In this document: positions 41,477-51,900 of the stretch, in pieces
Layout: each line of letters starts with the position of its first letter
How positions within the stretch are numbered: position 1 is the first letter of the stretch
From: Parietaria judaica
Taxonomy: Eukaryota > Streptophyta > Magnoliopsida > Rosales > Urticaceae
Assembly (NCBI GenBank): GCA_954871525.1
Contig: OX940867.1
Span: 18,701,343 to 18,765,342 of the forward strand
Length of the DNA stretch: 64,000 bases
Direction: 5' to 3'
Notes under the pieces: model-generated
Told to the model about the DNA's origin: nothing
The model's input: the letters and a program-made list of their open reading frames with translations, nothing else
Database searches by the model: none
Program-made: the position numbers and the translations under genes

Positions 41477-42234
41477 TACTCAAATAACATAGATAACACA
41501 AAAGTTTGTGTGGCACAGAGGAGAGGGTACGGTCAGTACGGATGTTGACGTGGAGGCTCGCCCGAAGGAGATGGTGGTTCGGGGTTGGACGCTTGTTGGT
41601 GGAGAGCTCGGTCATAGCAGGATCGCTCAACCGCGGCGGTTGAGGAAAAATCTCAGACGATAGAAAGAGATATGTCTAGTAAGGACATGTTGATGGTATT
41701 TTTGTCCAATTATTTTTTAAGTAGTTAATTTCTCAAATAACTAAATAATTTAATAAATAACCGGAATCGAAATATTCCTCATTTTTCGAAACATGCCGTG
41801 TTAAACCATGCATGATATCCAGCTAAAAAAATCCTTTTTTTTTCCTTTCAAAGCGGCCCGACTAGAACCGGCCTAATCCTAGGACGGAAGTAGAGCTTGT
41901 ATGTTGACTTTCAGATTTGAATCCGTATCCGGAAATCGGTATTTTTACCATTTTTCCACCCAATCCTCTTTAAACCATGCATGTCCGGTTAAAATAATCC
42001 CTTTTTTTTTTCTCTCAAAACCGCCCGGATAGAACCAGCCCAATCCTGCGGGCTGCGACGGAAACAGAGGTTGTATGATGTTGACTTTCAGCAGGTTCCC
42101 CTTTTTCCCCTTTCTTTCTCATTGGTCAGAAAAGGTTCCACAAAAAATTAATAGCACCAATGATAGACTGCCACGTGTAAGACCATCTTCCCTAATACAC
42201 GGCCACATTTCGCAAGCCTCTCCTCGCCGTCTCA
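41477..42234 (+). promoter_or_regulatory. Upstream region of the oxidoreductase-like gene, with duplication
   Basis: No gene. A diverged tandem duplication is visible: ~41792-41922 and ~41974-42092 share TTAAACCATGCATG, an AATCC-poly-T tract, CGGCCCG/CGCCCGG...AGAACC and TTGTATG-TTGACTTTCAG. The second copy ends about 140 bp before the first possible ATG, so it may contain promoter elements. CCACGTGT (a G-box core) occurs at 42171-42178. Confidence 0.5.
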
Positions 42235-42621
42235 ATGTCAGGGCGGCTTTCGCTGTGGACGGAGACAGCCCTGAGCTTCAATCGCCTGCGACGCGTCTCC
42301 ACCTACACCTCTCTCCCCTCCAATCACAGCCCACCAAAGCCGTTCAAAACCCTCTCCCCGAATCGAGATCTGCCAAACCAGCGAATTAGGGCGAGTTTCA
42401 TGGCGGACCAAGCTCCAAAGAAGATCGAAGCGGAGGAAAAGCAGAACGGCGTCGCCGGAGAAGAGAAGCCTTCTCCGGCGGAGGCGGCGTCGGCGCCTCC
42501 GCCTCCGCCGGAGAAGCCGTTGGCGGGAGATTGCTGCGGCAGCGGATGCGTTCGGTGCGTTTGGGACGTTTACTACGAAGATCTGGAAGAGTACAACAAG
42601 CTCTACCCTCCAAAACCCTAG
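42235..42621 (+). CDS. Oxidoreductase-like domain protein (OXLD1-type, UPF0651)
   Basis: Intron-less; 128 codons from the ATG at 42235, or 73 from the ATG at 42400. The C-terminus has DCCGSGCVRCVWDVYYEDLE, the diagnostic 'oxidoreductase-like' (PF09791) motif with four clustered cysteines. It is preceded by a Pro/Ala-rich linker. The N-terminal extension from 42235 is Arg/Ser-rich and almost free of acidic residues (RLRRVSTYTS), like an organelle transit peptide, which favours the upstream start. The domain's biochemical role is not established. No lesion is seen. Confidence 0.8.
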   Translation: MSGRLSLWTETALSFNRLRRVSTYTSLPSNHSPPKPFKTLSPNRDLPNQRIRASFMADQAPKKIEAEEKQNGVAGEEKPSPAEAASAPPPPPEKPLAGDCCGSGCVRCVWDVYYEDLEEYNKLYPPKP

Positions 42622-43697
42622 ATTTCGTCTTCCCAAATTGGGGATTTCGATTTGTATTGTCGTTGTGATTCAATGGGAAGGAAAATAAAATCATTTCGTT
42701 TAATATTTATTATTTAATGGCCTTCCTTCCTTTTCTTTTTCTTTCTTGATCTTCTTCTTCTATTTTCCCTAAAAAATGAGAAGAAACAAATAATAATAAT
42801 AATAATAAGTAATAACATGACAGATTTACAGTTCCTTTCCCGTTAAAATCATTTGTCAGAAAACCGAAAAGTGTGCTGCTGAAGATTTTTTTTTATGTAA
42901 AAATAAAAACTCACCCTAACATGTTTTAAAATAATTTAAGATAGTTTTAGATTTTTAGTCTTATTTAATCAATATTTAATTTATTATTGAAGTTTTCATT
43001 TTGTTTATAATTTGATTTGAATGCATTGTCTCAATTGTAATTTTTAAATATAATGGTCATACTTTACTAGACTGCGGCAAAGTTTCCATTGCGCTAATTA
43101 AATATTTGAGGATGTAAATTTATGTTTTTTGATTTTTTTTTTCGTTTACATATATTTCCATTAATTTTACGTCAATTAATCATGTATGCATAAAATGTAG
43201 AATTCAACATGAGAAATCTCTAAACGTGAGAAAAAAATCTATCGATTTGAGTTGTTGGCGTGTATTTAAACTTAACAATGATGGACATATGAGTATCACG
43301 ATTTCGGATATTTAATTAGCCTAATTGAATGTTTAAAAACAATCGCCGCCGCTATTTTAAATAAGCTTGGATACTTTTACTGTCATTATCCAGTAAATTT
43401 ATATGACAAACCGGATCAAACGAGTTTCGGGCAAGTCCCCTTTTGAAAAACATTGGAATTTCTGAACTGAAATCGGACCCATTTTTTTTTTTTTTTTCCG
43501 GGACCAGATACTCGGCCCCGAAAGAAACGTATGATTTGTTCAACCCACGAGTCCATTCCTTATTGTCGTTTTAAATAAAGCCTGTCGTTTCTCCTTTTTG
43601 GGCTTTCTTGCAGTGAGGCTCACTAATTTAATTCCATGCGTTGCGTACAAATTCGCAGTGTTTGGCTACGAGTTTTGTGGTAACCCGGGAAGGAATA
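42622..43697. other. Intergenic region
   Basis: AT-rich, with a short AATAAT run near 42790 and poly-T near 43480. No gene is seen. It contains the 3' flank of the preceding gene (AAAATAAAA near 42683) and the glutaredoxin promoter. Confidence 0.5.
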
Positions 43698-44648
43698 ATG
43701 GGACGCGCGACGAGCACTCTCCTTCTTGTTGCGGCGGTTTGGGTGCTGTTTGGACCCGCCGCCGAGGTCGCCGGAGCTTCCAGCTCGGCGCCGGCGTTCG
43801 TTCAAAACGCCATTTACTCCAACAAAATCACCATCTTCTCCAAATCCTACTGTCCGTACGTATCGACCAAACTAGGGTTTCGATAAATACTGTGAATTTC
43901 CGTTCTCCTAGGGTTACGATCGACCCTGAATTTGGGGTAGAAATTAGAAATCTTTGTGTTAATTTAGGCGAATTAGGAATTTTGCCCTCCTTTTTTTGAG
44001 TGGTTAACTACATTCTGTGATTTGAATTGTGTGTCAATGCTTTGAAGGTATTGCTTGCGAGCGAAGCGATTGTTAAGCGAGCTAAATCAACGGCCTTTCG
44101 TCGTCGAGCTTGATCTTCGAGGTAAATCCGACTTTTGTTGTTGGTGACTTGTTATATAAGCTTCTTCATTGCAATTTGTGGAAACTCTTTGACATTGTTG
44201 CAGATGATGGAGGGCAGATTCAGGATGTTCTTCTCGACCTGGTCGGACGACGCACCGTTCCTCAGATATTCGTCAACGGGAAGCACATCGGCGGCTCTGA
44301 CGGTTAGCACTTAGATCTCTTGTTACGTTTGTTTCCGGGGCGTTTTGTAGCGATTTAGAACATAATTTCAGTATGTTTGGTAGGTCCGGTTTTCCTAAAA
44401 TGTAGGTCTTCGTTTTAAAATATCAAAGGAAATCGGAAACCAATTTAAAGTTAGTTTGCTAATTTTAAAATATATAGGGACTTAATAAGTTTAAGACCAT
44501 GAGGCTTAAGAGTAATTATATAAATTTTAAATAGCGGTTGAAAATTACATTTGATAGGCATCACATTAGTTGACGTGATTATTGCATGACAGATCTCAAA
44601 GTTGCTGTTTCCAATGGTCTAATGGAGAAGCTTCTAGCCACAAATTGA
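43698..44648 (+). CDS. CPYC-type glutaredoxin with signal peptide (GRXC3/C4-like)
   Basis: Four exons by eye, 43698-43855, 44048-44121, 44204-44302 and 44593-44648, all GT-AG with matching phase; 128 aa. Residues 1-~27 form a hydrophobic signal sequence ([20 protein letters not shown]). The redox centre CPYC (residues 52-55) spans the first intron. It is followed by [14 protein letters not shown], the glutathione-binding TVPQIFVNG and GGSD. This matches class I glutaredoxins of the GRXC3/C4 group, which reduce disulfides or remove glutathione from proteins. A secretory-pathway location is inferred from the signal. The upstream ATG at 43641 is out of context and less likely. Confidence 0.92.
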
Positions 44649-46332
44649 GTACATGCACATACAGAGAGTACCGTATGGAGAAACTTCTTGAATCGGTCAT
44701 GCAAAATTGTCGTGACCATCGTGTCGTGTCGTGTTTATTATTTTTTATTTTTAATGTAGAAATCGCAAAAGGGTTTTCTAGGATTAACAAGTTAAGAACT
44801 GATTGAGCTTGTTTGAGCTTGTTGGCCAAACCACATTTCCATGGAATTAGTAGAGTTGGGTTACCCTAACCCCAAGTTTTTTGTTTTTTTTTTGTTTTAA
44901 GTAATTTCTAAGGAAGAGTTTATTAGATATTGACTATATTTTGCTCATTTTTTTAACATCAGGATATGATAAGTATTTACATGCAGACTTAATGTAAAAT
45001 TTCTTGCTGAAGTTAGATCATGACATTTATTTTTATAAATGTAGAAACAATAGTAGGAAACACATTTATTTGGTAAACTCATCCACGTCTTTTATATCAC
45101 ATTCAAACTCCTAATTGTTCTGTAATCTTCTCGTTTGGGACTTCAAACTTTTTAGTGGTTTTGTGCTCATTGCATAAATTTAATTAATTTGGTCTATTTA
45201 TTATGATTCTAAGAGAATTGATTGGTGACTTTCAAAATAGTAATGCTTTTAGAATGTATATGTAAAAATGTTTTAAAAAAAATGTATATGTAAAATTGTT
45301 TTTTACAGTTAATATTGCCATTTTAAACCTCGAGATACACTATTCGCGTGATAAATTGGCAAATATTTTGAAATCCAGCAAGAGATCCCTTAAGAAAGCA
45401 ATAGAAATGTAGAATAATACTAAAATATATATTTTTAACAAATTAAATGTTATAGGAATCTGTTATTTAGATGACAATCGTAATTGGTACCGTTTAACAA
45501 GAACCGATGGTGATATTAACCGCATCTAGCGATTTCTGCTAAAAGGCTTGAATATACAACAGCAAACTTTTTGGTAAATTAATATTTTGATTTTATATTC
45601 GGTTTAGGGTTTTTTTTTTTTTTTTTTTTTTTGCACATCCTTCTTAGACTTAACTCCCGTATTCATATTTCATTTAATTAATTATTTAAAATTAATTTAT
45701 AGTAATCATGCGGTATAAATGGGCCGGGTTTTACGAATATTTAAACACAGTAGGCCCGCAGAGGACCCAATATATTTGAAAAAACATCGATCCTAACTCG
45801 GCCACAATGTCATGAGATGTGCCTAGACGGGCTTAAATTAGGCTTCAAAGGGTCTTGTTTGATCGGGATTAAAAAATAATACATGTTTTGTTTCACTCGG
45901 AGCCTACATGTTCTTATATATACGTGACTAGATATCTAGTTTAATATTCATTTGTTACACTTTGATTGCCCTAGCGCGGTAACTCTACTACATGACTGTT
46001 CAAAAAGTCATGTGTCCAATTCCAGCGAGATGCATAAAATGCGTATATATCTAATCTTAAGCTTAGCTAATAGCGTCATTTGTTTTTACATTACAAATAT
46101 ATTTTGTAATGCGAGTACATCTTAAAATTGGTCGCTTCGGCAAAAAATAAAATAAAATAAAATAAAAATTGTTAATTTCATGAAAAACTTAAATATTAAT
46201 ATATTTATATTTTAAAAGTAAAATATACAATTTAAGTGGGTTGCAAGTCGAACGTACGAGATAGGCCAATATGGGCCAGGCCACGGGGCGGGGCGAGCTA
46301 GACTTTCGAGGGCGGGGCCAAGTGGTCGGATT
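44649..46332. other. Intergenic region
   Basis: AT-rich with no gene found. A 24-base poly-T run lies at about 45609-45632. GGGCCGGG/GGCCC-rich segments at 45720-45850 and 46240-46320 suggest older transposon remnants, but no ends could be defined. Confidence 0.45.
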
Positions 46333-47171
46333 CAGGGACGGAGCCAGGATTTTGCCAAGAGGGGGCGAAAAAAATTAAGCCGGAATTTTCAGAATATAAT
46401 ATGATAAATTAATTAATTTTTAATAATCGATAAATATTTAGCGATACAATTATACAAAGATTATAACTTAATGTATAATAAAAAAAATCTTTATATTAAG
46501 AGATGAGTAATAATAGAGATCATAAATATTAAAAAAAATTAAGTTGATGGGAAACGAACCTTGGTCTTCTAAGAGAGAGGGTGAAAATTGTTCTCAAATA
46601 ACCACTACACCAGATTATTAAATATGTTTGTTTATGATACATTTAATATATATTGATAAAACTCTATATATTTATTTATGGGTAAATGAGCCAAATGCCT
46701 ATTTATGACTCAAGGTTTCAAAAAAATGCCCAAACCTATTTTTGGTAATCAAAACCATTAACTAATGGAAATATGGACCTATATACCCTTCTTTTTTAAA
46801 ATATCAAATAATTAATCATCCTTAATTGTAGCAACAATAAGGATTCAGCCACGTCATTTAAATACAAATTTCTTTCCTTTATTATAAATTAATTAATCTT
46901 CCTATTTTGTAGCAAAAATAAGGATTGTAGTTATACTTTTTGAATTATACGCTGCAAATAATAATTCAACGTCAAAATTAAATTAATTTTAATATATAAG
47001 CGCTGAAAATTATAAAGCAAATGAGAAAAAAAGTCTATTATAGTTACACATTGGTAAATTAATGTAACTATAATTACAGATTGGTAATTGTAGTTATATT
47101 TACGTATATGTAATATGAGTTACTTATTCGTAATTATAATTATGTATACGTAAAATGAGTTACTCGTTCCT

Positions 47172-47440
47172 AATTATAGTTACGTAATTGTAACTATAAT
47201 TAAATTTACGATTCTGTAATTAGAATTACAATTATAGTGTTTCGATCCTAAACATCCGAACACAGATACATTTACTTAATTGTAACTATAATTACGTTTG
47301 CGATTCTGTAATTAGAATTACGATTATAGTGTTTCGATCCCTAAACACCCGAACACAGATACATTTACGTAATTGTAACTATAATTACATTTACGATTCT
47401 ATAATTAGAATTACGATTATAATGTTTAGATCCCTAAACA
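47172..47440. repeat. ~96-bp tandem repeat in Pack-MULE B
   Basis: Three copies of a unit with TTACGTAATTGTAACTATAA, TTACGATTCTGTAATTAGAA, TAGTGTTTCGATCC and CACCCGAACACAG. Shorter TTACG/TAATTATA variants precede it from about 47040. Confidence 0.85.
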
Positions 47441-47454
47441 CCAGTAACATCAAA

Positions 47455-47860
47455 TACCCTGCACGAGGAAATGGTTCGAGACGATCTCGGAGATGGTTTT
47501 CTCGGCAAGGGAGCGAAACTCGAAGCGGGTCTACTCGCCGTGGGAGAGTGGGTCGACCTCGCCGAGGATGTGGTACGGGACGCCTCGGCGGTCGGCGACG
47601 GGGAACGAGAGAGAAAGGTCGAAGCTTCGGTGGTCCGTGCAGGACAGCGACGGCGCGACGGAAGAAGGAGACACTCTGCTTCTTTTGGAGTGTGATTCTG
47701 GACAGGACCGCCATGGATGTGAGCAAGAGCGTTCGCGAGTCTATGATCTTGAGCGAGGTAGCGAAACCCGGGAGAGAATCAGAGGCAACGAGTAGGCTCT
47801 GATCGGAGACGCCATTGACGAGCTTGGAGGCTTCGCCATGGTTGTGATCGTGAAGAAAAA
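47455..47860 (-). pseudogene. Captured GC-rich coding-like fragment, host gene unidentified
   Basis: About 400 bp of GC-rich sequence. On the minus strand, frames include KLVNGVSDQSLLVASDSLPG, TSMAVLSRITLQKKQSVSFF and, in another frame, ADRRGVPYHILGEVDPLSHG and SLAEKTISEIVSNHFLV. The protein-like runs change frame around 47670, so a frameshifted capture of a single gene is likely, but the source protein is not recognised. Confidence 0.5.
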
Positions 47861-48442
47861 GTGAGAGAGTGATTAGATAAGAGGATTTTTTTTTTAAGTA
47901 TCATAATTATATGATATCCTAATTAATAGGTAGAAATTGTCAATCATAATTATAGGAAAAAGTAATTTCGATAAAATATATTATTAATAAATATTATACG
48001 AAATTAATAATTATAATTAATATTAGGGTTAATATGGTCCAAATTTTTTTTATTAATGGGTATAAATTAGTTTTATAAAACTATGGTATTTCTTTTAAAC
48101 TTTATGAGTATTTTGGGCATTTGGTGGGTTTTCTATTTATTTATTTATTAAAAATCACGGATTTGAATCAAGCGGGGGCGGCCGCACCCGCTCGGCCCTC
48201 ACTAAATCTGCCCCAGGTCGGATTAACCCATCATGGCCCTAGAGATAAGGTCGATTCGGAATAACCCATCCCGGCCCAATCGACACATATTAATAAAAGT
48301 TTACAAAGAAAATATAAATATAAAAATCCAATTTTAAAGTCTCTTATACACTAAAAAACCACATAAACCCTAAGAGGCCATAAAAATCCCGTTTGGTTGG
48401 CGGGAAAAAGGAGACAGCAAACTCTCTCTCTCTCTCTCTCTC

Positions 48443-48907
48443 ATGCAATCCTCTCTCTTCGCACCTTCCACCTCTCGCCACTTCCACACTCCATGGCCGC
48501 TTCATCAATCCCCGCTCACAGCTCCGAAACCCACTCCCCAGCTCAGAGCCAGACACGTTGCGAGCTCTCTGAGAACCTCCGTCGACCACGGCTCCGAAGA
48601 GTCCGTCGGGAAAGAGCCGTGGCGTCGCACTCCCGTCGCCGTCCAGAAGTCCGGTAAGGTGTCCAGGTACGTCTGGGACGGCGAGTGCCTGCGATTGGTC
48701 GGCGTGGATGCCGACGCCGCGCCGTTCGAGTTCGGTTTCGGTTTCGGGGACAGGATTCAGAATTTGGGGAGGGTTTGTGGTTCGGGAATTAGGGATTTGC
48801 TTATTCCCAAGAGAGTCAGTGACAACTATTTGGATTACGTCAAGTGGAAGTTCTTGCACCGTGTTTTCAGCTCGGCGCTTCAAGTTATCGCCACTCAGGT
48901 GTGTGTG

Positions 48908-48958
<51 letters not shown>

Positions 48959-51900
48959 ATGTGTTGCAAAGTTTACATATTTTTCACTGAGCTAACGATT
49001 TTACTGTAAAATCATGAGAGGCCATTGAAGATGATTGAAAATGAAAATAATTAGAGAAGTGATCATTTGTATATCTAAAATGGTTTCTGCGCTTAAGAAG
49101 ACTCGATTGATTAATGGATTGATTATTTACTTTTGCCGAGTCTATGAATGTAGATTAATTGCAGTAATGACTCCTGAATTTTGCTTGTTGGTGCTTTTAG
49201 CCCCTCTGGACATTAGTTTTTAGTTAGAAATGCCCTCCAAACTATCAAAAAGTAGCATATTGTCTCTTATTCGTTAAAAATGATAACAAGTGTAAACATG
49301 TGCATAAGACGACCACATGAATTATATTATGGTATTTTCGTCAATTCATAATTTATTATATTGATCGTCATTTTTAACGCATATAGGTCAATCAACGTGC
49401 TAATTTTTGAGAATTTAGGGGCATTGCAGCCATAATTGAAAGTTTAGGGGGGTAAATCCACCAACATGCAAAGTTCAGGGGGGTATTGCTGCTTACCAAA
49501 ATATTGGATTCATGTAGTTAATTGTACCTGGGAATGATTAAGTGTAGCCAAATATGAGGTAATGTTTTGGTGATGACTTAGATTCCTTTGTAACAAATAA
49601 TAATTAACAGTACATGAAAAGTTTGGTTACAATTTTTCTTATTACTTTTGGAACTGTTGATACAGGCAATGTTCAGAGCAATCGGCATCGGGTTTTCCCG
49701 GTCACTGCCTTCAGCTGCCGCCCTAAATTGGCTCCTGAAGGACGGACTTGGAAGGTTAAGCCGCTGCGTCTACACGGCAAGCCTAGCGTCTTCTTTCGAT
49801 ACCAATTTAAAGGTAATTATAACTCTGTTTATCGTGGCTTTCATTTCCTTATGTGCTTATTGAGGCCTAAATATTTTCAGTTCATGTAGGATATGTTAGA
49901 CCTATAGTTACTTATTGACGGAGGAAGACGGTCTTTTAGTTCTTATGTGTATTTTCCTTCATTTATGTTTTTGAGGGGTGTTTCAATCAATTATATCATT
50001 AGGGGTATTTTGGTCTTCTGCTAACTTTTTGTCATTAGGATTCTATTGACCTATAGGCGCTATCACGTAGTTGTTGGGTAGTTTATGCTTTCTTTAGTAT
50101 TCCTCTTGCATATACCCTTCGACCTTGTTCTCGAAGCAGATGTCGGGATTGTTTCTTATTGTTTATCTTCATTATAAAAAGAAAAAGGTATTTCTTGAAT
50201 TCTCGTCGGTCGAATTTTTCTTGGTAACAATTTTTGTATCCTATCATTATATTTGCGGGTAATGTAGTTATTGTTAGTTTGAATGTTGAAAGGAAATCCG
50301 CGGAAAAAAAAAATATATATATGAGACTAACATTGAATTTTTGTTGTGATTTTGAAGAGAGTACGGTTCTTGACCTCGATTCTGTTCACTTTGAGCGTTG
50401 GAGTAGAGTTGCTAACTCCTACCTTTCCCAAGCACTTCTTGCTTCTCGCATCCATTGCCAATATCGCAAAACAAATCAGCCTCGCTAGCTACTTGGCGAC
50501 TGGTGTAAGTTTCCTTACTTTACACATATCGTTATATAATGTTATGTTGCCTTGCTTTTTTTTTTCTTTTCCATTCATCAGTATTACTAGTGTAATTTGA
50601 TAGTTCCCGGATACAAAAAAAAAAAAAAAAAACACTAATAAGTCAATCTGAATTCAATGAGGTTATGAATTTCAGATATATTATTCCGAAGCACACAAAA
50701 ACGTTGTTTTTTATATAAGGCACATGTTTTGAGGGTTCAACCAATCAAATAAAACATAAAGGAACCAGAGTGCCCATTGGCGCCTAGATTAGATCCCTAA
50801 ACCTAATTAGGCTTATTCCGAAAATACCTAAATACCCTGAATGGTAAGTGTTAAAGAATATTCTAGAATTATTTAGAGTATTGTATATCTAGAGCAATCT
50901 AGGTTAGATTAATTAGAATCACATAGAATTAGAATTATCTAGAATGAATTTATTACTCTTAGAATAACCTAGAATTAGAATAATCTAGAACTCTTGTACA
51001 TGTATAAATAGCCTTGTAACTTCAATGAAATATACAACATTTTCCTCTCCATTTTCTTTGTTAACATGGTATCAAAGCCATGTTCCGAAATTAGCCATCC
51101 CATTTTTTGGGTTCGAAATTTGTTTCTTTAACAAATTAGCCCACCTCCGAAATTAGCCATCCTACTCCAAATTAGCCCATGTTTCGAAATCAGCCATCCC
51201 ATTTTTTGGGTTCGAAATTTGTTTCTTTAACAAATTAGTCACCTCCGAAACTAGCCATCCTACTCCAAATTAGCCTACTTCCGAAATTAGCTATCCCATT
51301 TTTTGGGTTCGAAATATGTCTCTTTCCACTCCAAAATCTTCTCATCATTCAATCTATTCGAAATCCCCTTTTTACCCATTTGTTTTAGCCTCGTCCACAC
51401 GCCTCCACGCGCCACGCTCGACAACCGTTTTTCGATTCCATCACCGCCCACTACTTCATCTAATTCTATTGCTTGGGTTGCTCCGAATCACCTTCGTCGC
51501 CTTCGTTATCTTGCTACCTACCTCTCAAATTCGAAATGACTGAACAAAAACATGTCGGTGTTTCAGAAATGGTGCCCGTACTCTCGAAGATTACGGACCA
51601 CAAGTTGAATGGTTCGAATTATCTCGATTGGATCAGGACCATTCGTTTGTTTCTCCGAAGTATTGACAAAGACAACCACTTGACCGACACTGCTCCAAGT
51701 GACGAGTCACCGAGTCACGACAAGGCTTGGTTTCCACATCATATGTAAAGACGGACGACAAAATAGGAGATATTTTCACAAAGGCTCTTAACGGGGTGCG
51801 GGTTGAATATCTTTGTTACAAGCTGGGCATGATTAACATATATGCTCCAGCTTGAGGGGGAGTGTTAAAGAATATTCTAGAATTATTTAGAGTATTATAT

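Larger units (their letters stand above)
46678..48133. mobile_element. Pack-MULE B, same family as Pack-MULE A
   Basis: Left end ATGGGTAAATGAGCCAAATG; right end, inverted, GAAAACCCACCAAATGCCC. Both match Pack-MULE A in reverse orientation over roughly 100 bp per side (shared AAGAAATACCCATAG, TTTTGGACCAT, GGTAAATGAGCCAAATGCC). The 9-bp TSD is TATTTATTT (46669-46677, 48134-48142). Inside are a ~96-bp tandem array and a GC-rich block (47455-47860) foreign to its AT-rich surroundings. No transposase. Confidence 0.85.
46333..48215. mobile_element. MULE-like MITE (~418 bp) hosting Pack-MULE B
   Basis: It begins CAGGGACGGAGCCAGGATTT and ends AAATCTGCCCCA. It is flanked by perfect 9-bp repeats GGTCGGATT (46324-46332, 48216-48224), the TSD length typical of Mutator-like elements. 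The terminal inverted similarity is weak (CAGGGACGGA against TGGGGCAGAT). Removing Pack-MULE B leaves about 418 bp of non-coding sequence. Confidence 0.7.

Noticed and set aside
45680..48290. A larger transposon surrounding the nested MULEs, suggested by GGGCCGGG/CCCGGCCC segments on both sides
   Set aside because: No terminal inverted repeat or TSD could be found; the shared GGCCC motifs alone are not enough.
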